Origin: Thalassobacillus pellis
GTDB taxonomy: Bacteria > Bacillota > Bacilli > Bacillales > Halobacillaceae
Assembly (NCBI RefSeq): GCF_016908295.1
Contig: NZ_JAFBDO010000002.1
Span: 868,001-932,000, forward strand
Direction of reading: 5' to 3'
Length of the DNA stretch: 64,000 nucleotides
Position 1 is the first letter of the stretch. The number at the start of each line of letters is the position of its first letter. Position numbers and translations under genes: made by a program. Positions 27,168-37,736 of this stretch are shown in pieces. The notes beneath the pieces are model-generated. The model did not search any database, had not been told where the DNA came from, and was given only the letters and a program-made list of their open reading frames with translations.

Positions 27168-30100
27168 TCAAAGATAAACATCCATTACATTCTTTTCACG
27201 CGTACACCTATTTTCTACTTCTTCTTCACTGATGCTGAGCCCTCCTTGACGATAGCTGTTGTAAACAGGTTGGGCTTCAGTGATGGGATGGCCATTGATC
27301 AGGAGGCGTTTTTCACCATGACCCAGATGGTAGACGAATGAAACAGCTTTATTGTTCACCTGAAAGTCAAAGGTCAGGCCATCAAATTTCTCAGGAAGCA
27401 CCGGGTCGATCACCAATCTTCCCCCTTCTTGACGAATACCTAAGCAATTAGAAATTAACTGATTCATGTAGATTCCTGGACCGCTGGAATAAATACGCCA
27501 CCCTCCTTTGACTGCAACCGTACCTTCTCGTAATTTGTCAAAATGTTCCTCAGCTTCATACCGTGTATTAAATTTCCCGTCAGAACTGCTGAAGTAGGCA
27601 TTGCTTTGTCTTATTTCAGTGTTGGGTACAACATTTTGGATCCCGATTGGATTAATCATTTGTAATCCTTGCCATACTTCCTTATCTTTTCCCAGCTTTG
27701 CCATCGCTTCGACGAAACGGATATGGGCATGGACATATTGCAAGCCTATTTCCCGGCCAAAATTAGATGCTTGTTCGGCACGCTTAAAATGTTTGCTGAT
27801 ACCGCCTGCATAGTTGGCCGGCCGGTTCATCAATCGCACACCATCCGGGCAATACAGCTTTTCTTTGATTAATTGGTAATGTTTTTCTGCCTGTTCCGAG
27901 TTCAATAGTTCACTGATGATACTGCGTTGCATAGGCAGTAAACGATAACTGATCCCAGTTCTTGTATCATCGGGGTGCAGCATCATTTCAGATTTCCCTG
28001 GTTGCTCCATATAAATAAAGCCAGGGATTACTTCCGCTTGCAGCATATACTTTTTAAAGTCTTGTTTAATACCGGAGGCCAATAATGCCAACTCATCTGC
28101 GTCCTGTTGGTTGTCCTCTTGCAGGACTTCAGATAACGCAGCCACCACCTGATAAGTCAAGGCGACCGTCCAACTACTTACCATATATTGTTTCAATTGG
28201 GTATTTGCCGGTTGTAAGGTATCATCCCAATCCCCGTCTCCATAGGAGGATAAATAAGTATCATGTAAAAAATGATGCTTCATATAATTAATTTCTTTTT
28301 GGACATGATCCTGAATCGTGGCTTTCTCTTCCGTAAGCGCAAAGTTATCATCCCGTTTGGTGTACGGAACTTTTTCCTGAAGAATCTGATAATCTCTAGT
28401 AGCAGTTAAATAATCACTTAACAGCTTCAATGGCCAGACGATGATGTCCCCATGGCTCTCACCGGCTTGAATATGCGCATATTTGTCAAACATGAACCAT
28501 TGAGGCCAGTTACCATCCTCTTCAAATTGGTGAGTATATACCGTTTTAATAATTTCTTTTACAGATTCGTATTTTTGGGTTGCCAGGAAATACTCCGCTG
28601 GTCCTTGACATACGTCCCGCGTTCCCCAGGCAGCCCCGCTGTACTGTTCCAGACCATGTGGTACAGAGAAGTGAACAAGCATATTATGTGTGTACCACCA
28701 CGCAAGGGCATTCATTTTTTTCATCTCACTAGCCCATTTTTCCTGGTGAGATAAATGAAATCCGTTCATGACAGACCGATAATACCTGCGATACTGTTCT
28801 ATTTCTGTCTCTGCATTCCGATTCTCGACCGGTAATTCTTCCCCGTGAAGAAGGCCTTGCATTGTCAATTCCCATTCATTTGAAGCATCTACTTCCATGA
28901 CCATCAAGGAAGCGGATCCAGCTTTGACATTTGTGGCAAGTTTCTGTTCATCTCTTAAATCAAACGTAGTGCCTTCCATATGGAATTTATATGTTAAATC
29001 AGGATACACTTCGTTACTCATGGACTTATCATCCGCTGTCACCGTGATAACCTGGCCTTTTTTCTCCACATGGTACGGCACTTCATATTCATTCCCGTGC
29101 ATCACTATTTGATTAGTCACTAAGCAGCGATATTCTTTACCGCTTGTTGTTTGCACGTGTAACCGTACCTCTGGTGTGTCTATGGTTGTGTAGCTTGTAA
29201 TGATGAATGTCTCCGCCTGTGTTTTGTAATACCAGCGGGCGTAATTAAAGCCCATCTCATAAAATGAGGGCAGCGTCAGCAATTGGTAAATCCCGTCTAT
29301 TTCTACATAGATGCGCTGTCCTGAAGTCTTCAGCACATTTAGCGGATTACGTGCATTGGTAAGCAATTTATTAAAATTCGTATTTCCTACAACCAGTTGT
29401 GCATGGAAGATCCCGTACATCCAGGAAGTGGAGGTTAACGTATTTTCCTGTAATTGGTGATTTTGTCCAGACATAATAATATGACCGTGTGGACGTTCCA
29501 CCAGCTTTTCTTTTTCTCTTAAAACCACGTGTTCATAGCTGTCGGTGAAGAAAGAAAGCAGTTCCTCCCCTTCCCACTCTTCCTGATGACGGTTCGGAAA
29601 GTATTGATCAAGCTCCTCTTTCGTGATCGGATCCCCACACAACGGATCGCCAATTTCATCCACAATTTTAACTTTGTCCATAGACTCTGATGAAATATGA
29701 TCGTAAGCTTTAATTTGATTCCAGGCATCTGTAATAATAGATTCATATTCTAATTCGGTAACGGCTGTTTCATGGTTTTCCCGAAATAAACCATAAAATA
29801 TAAATTGTTCTCTTCCGGATAGCTTTATTTTTTCTGATTGCAAGGCTGTATAAGCAAACTCATACTGATACACCTCATTGGCGAGAGAGTGATCTGATAA
29901 AGCAGCGGGAAGATTCGTTTCCTTATAAGACTTATTAAAGAATTGGAACCCATCGGTGGAATAGCCTGCTGACTTTGTCAGAGAACCTTGCTGTAAATAT
30001 GGAAACCCTGTCGATTGCTGCTGGTTTTGGCGTGAGCAGATGACATAACCTCTTTGGTCATCCTCGAAAACCTGGTGGTCAATATATTGGGATATGTAGG

Positions 30101-30512
30101 CTTCATTATTCCTGAGGGCGCCTTTATCCGCCAGTCCCATATCCTGTCCATAAATGACATCCACTTCAGGGCCATGGCCATCCAATGTAACCTCCCAAAA
30201 CCAAACCCCTTGCTCCGTTAAATGAAATATAACGCTATAGTGTATGTCTCCGATTGCCCCCTTCCAAGTTACATGATTCTCCCCAAACCCTACTTCACTT
30301 TGCGAATTTATGCCTATTAATGGAAAGGACTCCATAGCACCTTCTTGATGAATACGCAAGTAGAGGTTATTCAGCGAACCATCTATTGGATTAGACATGA
30401 GCTGGTTGATCATGATTGACTGGTTGTTAGCTTCGAAAATATCCCCGCTAGGAAAAAAGGAAAAACTATGATCACCTGCGGTCAGCTTAATTGTTGCATC
30501 CTTCGTTATCAT
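27168..30512 (-). CDS. GH94-family phosphorylase, probable 1,2-beta-oligoglucan phosphorylase
   Basis: About 1,114 residues, close to the length of the 1,2-beta-oligoglucan phosphorylase of Listeria innocua and far longer than cellobiose phosphorylases. The catalytic (alpha/alpha)6 half has SGAAWGTRDVCQGPAEYF, ESHGDIIVWPLKLLSDY and GDGDWDDTL, with the general-acid Asp near residue 764. It ends with WRIYSSGPGIYMNQLISNCLGIR and a beta-sandwich. The N-terminal ~550 residues are the beta-rich domains expected for this family. No signal peptide. ATG 30512 is preferred over GTG 30515. Reaction expected: phosphorolysis of oligosaccharides to glucose 1-phosphate. A LacI-type operator lies 55 nt upstream. 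Family is firm; linkage specificity is inferred from length and neighbours. Confidence 0.8.
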   Translation of the reverse strand: MITKDATIKLTAGDHSFSFFPSGDIFEANNQSIMINQLMSNPIDGSLNNLYLRIHQEGAMESFPLIGINSQSEVGFGENHVTWKGAIGDIHYSVIFHLTEQGVWFWEVTLDGHGPEVDVIYGQDMGLADKGALRNNEAYISQYIDHQVFEDDQRGYVICSRQNQQQSTGFPYLQQGSLTKSAGYSTDGFQFFNKSYKETNLPAALSDHSLANEVYQYEFAYTALQSEKIKLSGREQFIFYGLFRENHETAVTELEYESIITDAWNQIKAYDHISSESMDKVKIVDEIGDPLCGDPITKEELDQYFPNRHQEEWEGEELLSFFTDSYEHVVLREKEKLVERPHGHIIMSGQNHQLQENTLTSTSWMYGIFHAQLVVGNTNFNKLLTNARNPLNVLKTSGQRIYVEIDGIYQLLTLPSFYEMGFNYARWYYKTQAETFIITSYTTIDTPEVRLHVQTTSGKEYRCLVTNQIVMHGNEYEVPYHVEKKGQVITVTADDKSMSNEVYPDLTYKFHMEGTTFDLRDEQKLATNVKAGSASLMVMEVDASNEWELTMQGLLHGEELPVENRNAETEIEQYRRYYRSVMNGFHLSHQEKWASEMKKMNALAWWYTHNMLVHFSVPHGLEQYSGAAWGTRDVCQGPAEYFLATQKYESVKEIIKTVYTHQFEEDGNWPQWFMFDKYAHIQAGESHGDIIVWPLKLLSDYLTATRDYQILQEKVPYTKRDDNFALTEEKATIQDHVQKEINYMKHHFLHDTYLSSYGDGDWDDTLQPANTQLKQYMVSSWTVALTYQVVAALSEVLQEDNQQDADELALLASGIKQDFKKYMLQAEVIPGFIYMEQPGKSEMMLHPDDTRTGISYRLLPMQRSIISELLNSEQAEKHYQLIKEKLYCPDGVRLMNRPANYAGGISKHFKRAEQASNFGREIGLQYVHAHIRFVEAMAKLGKDKEVWQGLQMINPIGIQNVVPNTEIRQSNAYFSSSDGKFNTRYEAEEHFDKLREGTVAVKGGWRIYSSGPGIYMNQLISNCLGIRQEGGRLVIDPVLPEKFDGLTFDFQVNNKAVSFVYHLGHGEKRLLINGHPITEAQPVYNSYRQGGLSISEEEVENRCTREKNVMDVYL

Positions 30513-30567
30513 CACATCACATTCCCTTGTTAGTAATTGTCATACATGTAAACTTAGTTACCAAAAA

Positions 30568-30581
30568 TTGAAACGTTTCAA
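30568..30581. promoter_or_regulatory. LacI-type operator upstream of GH94 gene
   Basis: Perfect 14-bp palindrome TTGAAACGTTTCAA with a central CG, as LacI-family repressors prefer. The same 14 bases occur before the LacI gene (46,406-46,423) and inside the second GH35 gene. Its position 53 nt before the GH94 start fits repression of the downstream glycosidase genes. Confidence 0.75.
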
Positions 30582-30682
30582 CTCATACAAAAACTATTAC
30601 AACTCATCCTTTGCCTGAAAAAACCATGTGAATTACTTTCAAAAAGCGCACGTCAACGTGGAAATCAATGCTGTATGGAAAT

Positions 30683-31642
30683 CTATTCCCCAGTGATCCC
30701 TGATCTGTCTACGCCTTCTACAAACCAACGTTGTGTAAAAAAATAAACAATGAGCAAAGGCAGGATGGATAGCATTGTCCCGGCCATACTGATCCCTTCG
30801 TTGATGTTTTGGGTAGTCGTATCCCCCGTGTATAATTTTTCGAATGTTGCATTGAATTTTCCTAACTGAATCGGTAAGGTTGTCAACTCGTTTCCAAAAT
30901 ACAGACTGGCGAGGGCCGTCTCGTTCCAGTACCACACGAATGAAAACAGAAAAGAAATGATGATAGCCGGAACAGCCATCGGAATAGCGATTGTCATAAA
31001 TATACGGAAATTTCCTGCGCCGTCCAGGTGGGCTGCTTCTTCTAATGCTTTAGGAATCATTCTGAAAAATTGATAGAATATCAAAATGAAAATGGCACTA
31101 TTCAACCCCTGGCCAAACATTGCCGGAAGTAAAAAAGATAGAATACTTCCGATCAACTCCAATTCATTAAAGAAGACATATCTCGGAATCATAACTACCT
31201 GGGGCGGTATGATAAATGTAATTAACACCAGCACCAATAAAGTTTTTTTAAGAGGAAAATCGTACCTTGCAAAACCATAACCGATGATGGCTGCGACGGC
31301 AGTTTGAGCAATCGAAGGAATTACGGTTACATACAATGTTTCTACCAGTGTTGGAATCAAGTCCAGCACCTGATAAGCAACTTGATAGTTTTCCACATAA
31401 AAGGTTGATGGTATCCAGCTGATCAATGGATTCAATAAATCTTCTAATGACTTGAAACTATACGAATCCATATAAATAATCGGATATAGATAAACAAACC
31501 CAATTACAATCAATAAACTGTACACGCAAAGTTTGAATAAAAAACCATTATTCCCTTGTACCCCAAGCAGGTACCTCTTGGTTTTGGTCGTATACTTGTC
31601 TATTCTTTTTCTTTGATCCTGCGATAATTTAGTCTCCAGCAT
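30683..31642 (-). CDS. carbohydrate ABC transporter permease (MalG type)
   Basis: A 319-residue inner-membrane protein with six predicted transmembrane segments and a cytoplasmic N-terminal extension of ~30 residues. The ATPase-contact EAA loop is EEAAHLDGAGNFRIFMTIAIP. It lies 17 nt after its MalF-type partner and forms the translocation pore with it. No ATP-binding subunit is encoded nearby, so a shared MsmX/UgpC-type ATPase from elsewhere is expected. It is the last gene before a 167-bp gap holding a LacI operator. Confidence 0.92.
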   Translation of the reverse strand: MLETKLSQDQRKRIDKYTTKTKRYLLGVQGNNGFLFKLCVYSLLIVIGFVYLYPIIYMDSYSFKSLEDLLNPLISWIPSTFYVENYQVAYQVLDLIPTLVETLYVTVIPSIAQTAVAAIIGYGFARYDFPLKKTLLVLVLITFIIPPQVVMIPRYVFFNELELIGSILSFLLPAMFGQGLNSAIFILIFYQFFRMIPKALEEAAHLDGAGNFRIFMTIAIPMAVPAIIISFLFSFVWYWNETALASLYFGNELTTLPIQLGKFNATFEKLYTGDTTTQNINEGISMAGTMLSILPLLIVYFFTQRWFVEGVDRSGITGE

Positions 31643-31659
31643 AATTTTTCCACCTTTAT

Positions 31660-32526
31660 TTAACGGTACTTTTTATTACCTCTCACAGCCATAATCCCCA
31701 CACTCACGGCTAATAAAGCAGTGATGACTAGAAAGTATACCCAGGAAAGTGCAGAAGCGTAACCATAGCCAGTTGAAAGTTCGAACATATTACTTTGAAT
31801 GTGCTCAACTACTGGATTCAGTGCGAATACAGAATAAGTGACAATCGTATAAATCAAATTTACAATGATCATCGGAAACAGCGTAGGCAGTGTCACTTTC
31901 CAAAAACATTCCCAATTGGATGCACCGTCTATCTTAGCTGCTTCGTAAATTTGCCGGTCCGTTTTCTGCAGTGCGGCTAAAAAGATTAATATCTGCACCC
32001 CTGAATACCATAAAATAATAATCAAATTATTCATGAGATAAAGCAGGATCGTATTCCAAATGCCATCACTATTCGCTAAAAAAGTTTCAAAGATGGCGTA
32101 ATTTTCAATAGATGGAATCGATGTAACATCCTGCTCCATTAAATCAGTGATGACCGGACCGCTGGCTATAATGACAGGGAGAAAGAATACCGTCCGAAAA
32201 AAACCTTTCATCCGAATCGGCTGATTCAATAACAAAGCAATGATTAAAGAAAAGACAATAATTATCGGGGTGGAAATGACTAATTCGCGTACAAATTTGA
32301 GCAGTATTTGTGTAAATTCGGCATCCACCGTAAAGGCATAAGCATAATTTTCAAATTTAATATATTCCGTCAAAATACCGTTCGGGGTTATTTTGACCTT
32401 TTGAAAACTGAGGTAAAGGGAATACACTAACGGAAAAGCAGTGAAGACTAAGAAACCAACAATCCAGGGTGATAAAAAAGAGATTCCTATCAAACTTTTT
32501 TTCCTTTTTAACGATAGCTGCTTCAT
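31660..32526 (-). CDS. carbohydrate ABC transporter permease (MalF type)
   Basis: A 288-residue membrane protein with six hydrophobic segments and the EAA-loop motif [21 protein letters not shown]. It begins with a basic N-terminus (KRKKSLIG) and the typical first helix FLSPWIVGFLVFTAFPLVYSLYLS. Its ATG overlaps the stop of the preceding gene as ATGA, so translation is coupled. With its MalG-type partner it imports an oligosaccharide delivered by one of the two solute-binding proteins of the locus. Confidence 0.92.
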   Translation of the reverse strand: MKQLSLKRKKSLIGISFLSPWIVGFLVFTAFPLVYSLYLSFQKVKITPNGILTEYIKFENYAYAFTVDAEFTQILLKFVRELVISTPIIIVFSLIIALLLNQPIRMKGFFRTVFFLPVIIASGPVITDLMEQDVTSIPSIENYAIFETFLANSDGIWNTILLYLMNNLIIILWYSGVQILIFLAALQKTDRQIYEAAKIDGASNWECFWKVTLPTLFPMIIVNLIYTIVTYSVFALNPVVEHIQSNMFELSTGYGYASALSWVYFLVITALLAVSVGIMAVRGNKKYR

Positions 32527-34793
32527 GATTGATTCCCCCGCTCAATAACCTTAAATCCATCTGCTTCTATCTTTACTCCTGCGGCATGAACGTCCTCGCT
32601 CGTATAATTGACAAAAATAGATATCCCATTCGAATACCCGACTTCTACGACACCGGTATCATGCACAGTGCGAAAACGGATGGTTTCACCTTCTACCTGC
32701 CCAAGGCTTTCTTTCACCATTTCATATTGTTCAATAATTTCATCTTCCCAATCGTCGAATTGTGAAGTGTACAAATCTTCGGATGGGGTATGCATCAGCT
32801 TATGAGAAGGTTCAGATGTCAAATAGAAAGATGGATAGGCACCAAATTCAATCATACGTAGAACCTCGTCTACAGGATTATGATGGTAGTTGGAAAAGGA
32901 TGCGTAATAAGGTATATATCCTTTCAATACTATTTGTATAAAAGGCACTGTGTCTGTTACAAAAATATAATTGGAGGAATACATCGGAATATCAAGGTAA
33001 CGATCCGTTTCAGACAGCATATAGTCATTCGGCCTATATAAAGCAATAGAATCGATGCTTGACTGTAAAACACCAAACATTTCTTGATACATATCAATGG
33101 CTTCTGGCCTAAGAGTATGATGGTTGAAGTCCGAAAACAGCGCGTTGGCACTCGTATCGACTGCAAGATTCGCTATATCATTTTCCTCATATTTCTTCCT
33201 GTCTTGCTTGGCAATTTCCAATGCCTTCTGGGGACTTAGATAGTAGTACTCAGTTTCTCCACTGCTCCCTTTGATCGGCTCAGAATTGATTTTCCTTGCT
33301 ACATCCGTTCTTCCGGAGAAACCGGAAGCTCCCTCGAAAGCTTTGGTATAATCTGTGTAATAATACAAGGGAATGCCCTTTTCCTTGAAGAAATCATGTA
33401 CTTCTTCAAAATCGTCTTTACTGCCCAGCTTTTCCTCACGTGGAAACTTATCCGGTAAGGTTCCAGTCAGTCCACCTTCTGCCCAGCCACGATAGACGAC
33501 ATGCATATTATCAACATTCTCCTTCTTTAAGCGAGATACAAATCCAGGCAGGTCTTTGACTGGTGTCATCGGGTACACAGAGTCCCACAACAAGCCATCT
33601 TTCACTTCTCCGCCTAAAAATTCCAGCCGGATATCCACCTGATCCTTTTTAGCTGAGAGCATATCATTATCAATCAAATATTGCTGGTACGTGTGTGCCA
33701 TCCCGACATAATCAGCTTCCTCATCGCTCAGGAATGAGATACGTTTTTTGATATCAAATTCATTCATCTCCTTCTGGAAAGTATTAAAGCCTTCCATATC
33801 CTGACTCGTTGGCTGAAAGTATTGGTAGCGATAATTATACTTGGCCGTTATCCAATGGAAATCAGTGGCGACCCCAGAAGGGTAAGCAATGATTTCAGCG
33901 AAATTTTTCCCTTCGTCAAGGATGGTGACAAATCCGTTGTGATCGACTCCATGGGTAACTCCATACACGGGAATCGTTACCTTATAGGGAGGTTTTACTC
34001 TTTCTTTTTTTACTTCCTTTTTGCTTCGTTGGAACCCTTTATCTTCTCCATAGATTGCTGCCCGGTAGGGAGATATAGAGGCTACCTGTTTTTCATCGAA
34101 ACGCATGAGTGCACCGCTGCCATCTGGTATGAACATATAACCATTCTTATCCTTGCCCTCTACTGCGCCTAGAAATGGATAGATACGCATAGCAACCAAT
34201 CTATTCTCTCCCTCTTCTATACCGCTATGCGGCACAGAAAGCACAAGCGAACTTCCTTCAATCGTCACTTCCAATGGAATGGTGATACCGGCTTCCTTAA
34301 AATCAACAGAGGCTGTAAAACCGTTTTTGACTTTCGTCAAAGTTACATCCGATTGATTCGTGAGAATACTTTCTGAAGAAGTTTTATCTTCTTCCTTGAT
34401 ATAGTCGATGGTTATGGCAGAATGAGCCATGCTCCTCCATGTTTTGTTCAAGTCATATTCTTTGTTGGCATCGAGTCCTGAACTCCATATATAACCCGTT
34501 TGTTTATTTTCTATTTTCAGAGCCAAGGATTCTTCTTCGACATAAAGCGCCAGTTCTTCATTTTCGGCCATTAGTTCGTACCCATCCAGCGAGGTCTCCG
34601 CTTTTACTGCATTGCCATTTCTTTCAGGTTGTGTGTACTGATTCGATTTATATCGAAGCATGTCATTCGAGCGTCTTGATTCCTTTTCGGAAACTTCTGT
34701 TTCTGGTTCATTAGTAGTAAGGGTATTGGCAATTACCTGAATCGGAAAAAACACTATTAGTATCAGCACAAGCCATTTCCATCGTTTAAACAC
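32523..34793 (-). CDS. secreted/membrane-anchored DUF5696-type protein
   Basis: A 756-residue protein with an N-terminal hydrophobic segment (WLVLILIVFFPIQVIA) acting as signal peptide or anchor. The exported part begins with a beta-rich domain (LALYVEEESLALKIENKQTGYIW; GYMFIPDGSGALMRF). Next comes a region that may be a TIM-barrel-like fold (VVYRGWAEGG, IPLYYYTDYTKAFEG, LAVDTSANALFSDFN), then a C-terminal beta domain. The pattern matches what I know as DUF5696, often encoded with sugar ABC transporters in Bacillales. It may bind or hydrolyse glycans at the cell surface. GTG 34793 follows GAGGAGGTG; the gene overlaps the previous one by 8 nt. The activity is unproven. Confidence 0.72.
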   Translation of the reverse strand: MFKRWKWLVLILIVFFPIQVIANTLTTNEPETEVSEKESRRSNDMLRYKSNQYTQPERNGNAVKAETSLDGYELMAENEELALYVEEESLALKIENKQTGYIWSSGLDANKEYDLNKTWRSMAHSAITIDYIKEEDKTSSESILTNQSDVTLTKVKNGFTASVDFKEAGITIPLEVTIEGSSLVLSVPHSGIEEGENRLVAMRIYPFLGAVEGKDKNGYMFIPDGSGALMRFDEKQVASISPYRAAIYGEDKGFQRSKKEVKKERVKPPYKVTIPVYGVTHGVDHNGFVTILDEGKNFAEIIAYPSGVATDFHWITAKYNYRYQYFQPTSQDMEGFNTFQKEMNEFDIKKRISFLSDEEADYVGMAHTYQQYLIDNDMLSAKKDQVDIRLEFLGGEVKDGLLWDSVYPMTPVKDLPGFVSRLKKENVDNMHVVYRGWAEGGLTGTLPDKFPREEKLGSKDDFEEVHDFFKEKGIPLYYYTDYTKAFEGASGFSGRTDVARKINSEPIKGSSGETEYYYLSPQKALEIAKQDRKKYEENDIANLAVDTSANALFSDFNHHTLRPEAIDMYQEMFGVLQSSIDSIALYRPNDYMLSETDRYLDIPMYSSNYIFVTDTVPFIQIVLKGYIPYYASFSNYHHNPVDEVLRMIEFGAYPSFYLTSEPSHKLMHTPSEDLYTSQFDDWEDEIIEQYEMVKESLGQVEGETIRFRTVHDTGVVEVGYSNGISIFVNYTSEDVHAAGVKIEADGFKVIERGNQS

Positions 34794-36807
34794 GTAAAAG
34801 CACCTCCTCTATAACTGAAGTAACGAACTGATAGAGTTGATCAACTAACACATAGAGCACGAAAAACACCAATACTGTCAGGAACATACCGAATAATGTG
34901 ATGAGAATATTCCTGACTGTTCCCCAAAAGGAAAAGTCATGGATTTCTTTGATCGTAGTGAATAAAATGATGACCGACCACGCAATCATCACCTGCATGG
35001 AAAATGTATAAATGAACGCTTCGTTATAGGTGAGTATGTTGGAAACCAATGTGATTGGCAGCAAGAATAAAAGTGTCGGTGCAAGCGAATATATCGTGCC
35101 AATATATACATCCCTGAACTTTCCTTCCCCGTCTGTGATGGTACTGACGAGATAATTCACAGTAATAAACAGGAAGAGGGGAAGCAGCACAGTCCCGATT
35201 TCCATGAAGATGTTCACATTCTCTGTCATTCGATTGGTGAAAAGAAAGCCCGTCCAATAAATCGTCAATACGTATTCCACTACTAAAACGAGATACAATA
35301 TGGTAGCTGATAGAATCGATACACGTTCATAGGATTTCAAATAATAGACACTGTCTATCGGACGTTTGATAAATCTAGGTAAAAAGAGAAGTTCTTGAAT
35401 CAGACCTTGTCGTTTCATACCGGAGGAAATGTCTTTTGCAGGCTGCAGAAAATTTCTTCTTCTGTCGACGAACTTAACTGCAGATCCGGTAATAAAGAAA
35501 GCGAAGACAATGAGAAACGTGCCTGCCAGGTGCTCTTCCATCCAGCGGTATCGCAGTTCCCAGAAAGCATTGGAATAACCTTCTTTATCATGGGCCAATT
35601 TGAATTCCTTTAATGCCTCCTCGTATTTCTGTTGTTTATATAGCGCCTCTCCTTTCGCCATATGTGCAAGGCCAAAAGATGAGTTCAACCTAAGTATTTC
35701 ATCCCAATATTTTTCGCTTTCGACATAGAACCCTTCTTCAAAAAGTGCTAAACCCTGATGTAGGGTGGTAGTAAATTCCGTTGGTTCAAAAACCTGAATC
35801 TTCCCCTGTTCCCGGTCTGTCACATAAAGCCTGCCTAAATCATCCACTGCAATACTCGATGGCTGCATGGTCAGACCAAGCCGGTTTGTTTCATTGGTTT
35901 TTCCCCCAAAAGAAAACAGCAGGTTCCCGGAGCTGTCATACTCATAAATAATGCCATCATTACCAACGGCATAAATATTTCCGAGTGCTCCTGTCGCAAT
36001 ATCTACTAAATTAGTCTCTTCGGTTATATCGGGTGGTAATAAGTTTCCACCTGCAATATTAAGTTTCCGTATAGCCTCCCAGGCGGTACCCGAAGTGACC
36101 GTATATACTAATCCTTGTTCATCTATTGATATATTACTGGGAGCTGGAGGTTTTTTCATAAACAGTCTTGCTTGCTGCTGTTCTGTAGTGATCAATTCCT
36201 GCAGAAATTTCCCTACCGATGGTTTCAACGTATTAGCTCCATAATAGCCTAGAAATGTGCCGTCCTGACTCAATTGAATAATACCGTTGTTTGCGCTTTC
36301 TCCAATGATGTAGATATTACCGCGTTTGTCTACAGCTACCTTTTCTGGTTTAAATGGGGCATCTTTCCCGAACAACGGAGAATCAGGCTTTCCATATTCC
36401 TGGACTAGTTCTCCATTTCCCTTGAATTTGTATACTTTCTGGTTACCATAATCCGCTACGTATACGTTGTTGTTTCTATCTGAGTACACACCCAGTGGTT
36501 CCTTTAATAGATTTTTTCCATAGACTTGCAGGACGTTTCCATTTTCGTCAAACTTAGTGACGGTTTTTGTACCGGAATCAGCAATGTATACATTATTATT
36601 TTCGTCGATATAGATATCCTCTGGGTTCAGGATATTTTCCCCTTTGGCGAACAATCCAATAGGAACATAGGCTGTTTGTGTTTCAATAACATTTCCATCA
36701 GCTGTTAATGTTTCTGTTTCGTATGGAACAGAAACGGAAGCAGAGGAAAGTTCGGGAAACAATATGATGGACCATAAGCAAAAAACGGCAATTAATAATT
36801 CGCTCAT
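34786..36807 (-). CDS. NHL-repeat/TPR/Yip1-domain membrane protein
   Basis: A 673-residue protein. An N-terminal signal or anchor helix is followed by NHL-type beta-propeller blades (~45-340) marked by repeated motifs such as YIDENNNVYIADSGT, YSDRNNNVYVADYGN and VDDLGRLYVTDREQ. A short TPR pair (~360-405) and one transmembrane helix (~425-445) follow. A Yip1-like bundle of about five transmembrane segments fills ~490-670. The propeller is predicted to face outside, where it could sense or hold a glycan, a binding protein or the wall. It sits between two transporter modules with 18-nt and overlapping junctions. Its direct role is unknown; co-expression with sugar uptake is clear from the spacing. 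Confidence 0.72.
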   Translation of the reverse strand: MSELLIAVFCLWSIILFPELSSASVSVPYETETLTADGNVIETQTAYVPIGLFAKGENILNPEDIYIDENNNVYIADSGTKTVTKFDENGNVLQVYGKNLLKEPLGVYSDRNNNVYVADYGNQKVYKFKGNGELVQEYGKPDSPLFGKDAPFKPEKVAVDKRGNIYIIGESANNGIIQLSQDGTFLGYYGANTLKPSVGKFLQELITTEQQQARLFMKKPPAPSNISIDEQGLVYTVTSGTAWEAIRKLNIAGGNLLPPDITEETNLVDIATGALGNIYAVGNDGIIYEYDSSGNLLFSFGGKTNETNRLGLTMQPSSIAVDDLGRLYVTDREQGKIQVFEPTEFTTTLHQGLALFEEGFYVESEKYWDEILRLNSSFGLAHMAKGEALYKQQKYEEALKEFKLAHDKEGYSNAFWELRYRWMEEHLAGTFLIVFAFFITGSAVKFVDRRRNFLQPAKDISSGMKRQGLIQELLFLPRFIKRPIDSVYYLKSYERVSILSATILYLVLVVEYVLTIYWTGFLFTNRMTENVNIFMEIGTVLLPLFLFITVNYLVSTITDGEGKFRDVYIGTIYSLAPTLLFLLPITLVSNILTYNEAFIYTFSMQVMIAWSVIILFTTIKEIHDFSFWGTVRNILITLFGMFLTVLVFFVLYVLVDQLYQFVTSVIEEVLLRV

Positions 36808-36825
36808 TTCCCTTCCTCCTCATAG

Positions 36826-37704
36826 TTACTTGATTCCAGAGTGTGCCATTGTATTCATGACTTTACTTTGTAAAAAGATGAATATTATCAAGTTGGGAAC
36901 AAACATGATCAAAGCAGCTGCGGCAGCCATCCCCTGGCCGGCTACCGTGTTTCCTCCTGTATCACCAGCTAAGGTTGACATGAAGAAGGCAAACGTTTTC
37001 AAGTTTTCATCATCTATAAATAATGTCGATGTTTCTGCATTGTTCCAAACTGCCTGGAAAGAAAGTATCGATATCGTCGCAATTGCTGGTTTTACTAACG
37101 GAACAATGATTTTTCCAAAAATTTGAAAATCATTCGCTCCATCTATCTTCGCTGCTTCTATCAATTCATTGGGAATCTGGTCAATGAACTGTTTTACAAG
37201 AAACAGTCCTACCGGCATGGCTAATAACGGGAAAATGTGGGCGGAAAAAGTATTCAATAAACCTGCCTCGTCAATCAATAAATAACGCGGAATAACAACG
37301 GCTGCTGGTACAAACATCAATGCAATGGTATTGATTTCAAAGATGGTTTTCTTGAACTTGAATTGTTTCTTTGACAGGACATAACCTGCCATGGTGCTGA
37401 TCAGTGCAGTTAAAAATACTACAATGACAGTTACGACAATGCTGTTGAATAGATATCGTGACATGGGCACTCCCGTGGCCGTGGTATTACTCGCAAGATC
37501 CTGGAAATTCTGCAACGTTGGTTTCTGGACAAAGAATCTGGGTGGGTAAGCAAACAGCTCATCAATGGGTTTAAACGCGTGTGAAAAAATATAAACTATC
37601 GGCATGATCATTAACAGCGCTATAGGTATAAGAATGAAGTAAAACTTCAGTTGGCTTTTATGAAATCTGTCTGGATTTATTTTCGTACCATGAAATGACG
37701 CCAT
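36826..37704 (-). CDS. carbohydrate ABC transporter permease (MalG type), second system
   Basis: A 292-residue membrane protein with six transmembrane segments and an EAA motif [25 protein letters not shown], partner of the upstream MalF-type permease 32 nt away. AAGGAGGG precedes the start. As with the other permease pair there is no ATPase gene nearby. It belongs to the module with the 980-residue binding protein, the NHL-Yip1 protein and the DUF5696 protein. Confidence 0.92.
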   Translation of the reverse strand: MASFHGTKINPDRFHKSQLKFYFILIPIALLMIMPIVYIFSHAFKPIDELFAYPPRFFVQKPTLQNFQDLASNTTATGVPMSRYLFNSIVVTVIVVFLTALISTMAGYVLSKKQFKFKKTIFEINTIALMFVPAAVVIPRYLLIDEAGLLNTFSAHIFPLLAMPVGLFLVKQFIDQIPNELIEAAKIDGANDFQIFGKIIVPLVKPAIATISILSFQAVWNNAETSTLFIDDENLKTFAFFMSTLAGDTGGNTVAGQGMAAAAALIMFVPNLIIFIFLQSKVMNTMAHSGIK

Positions 37705-37736
37705 TATTCATCCCTCCTTACAGAATGAGTAAAAAC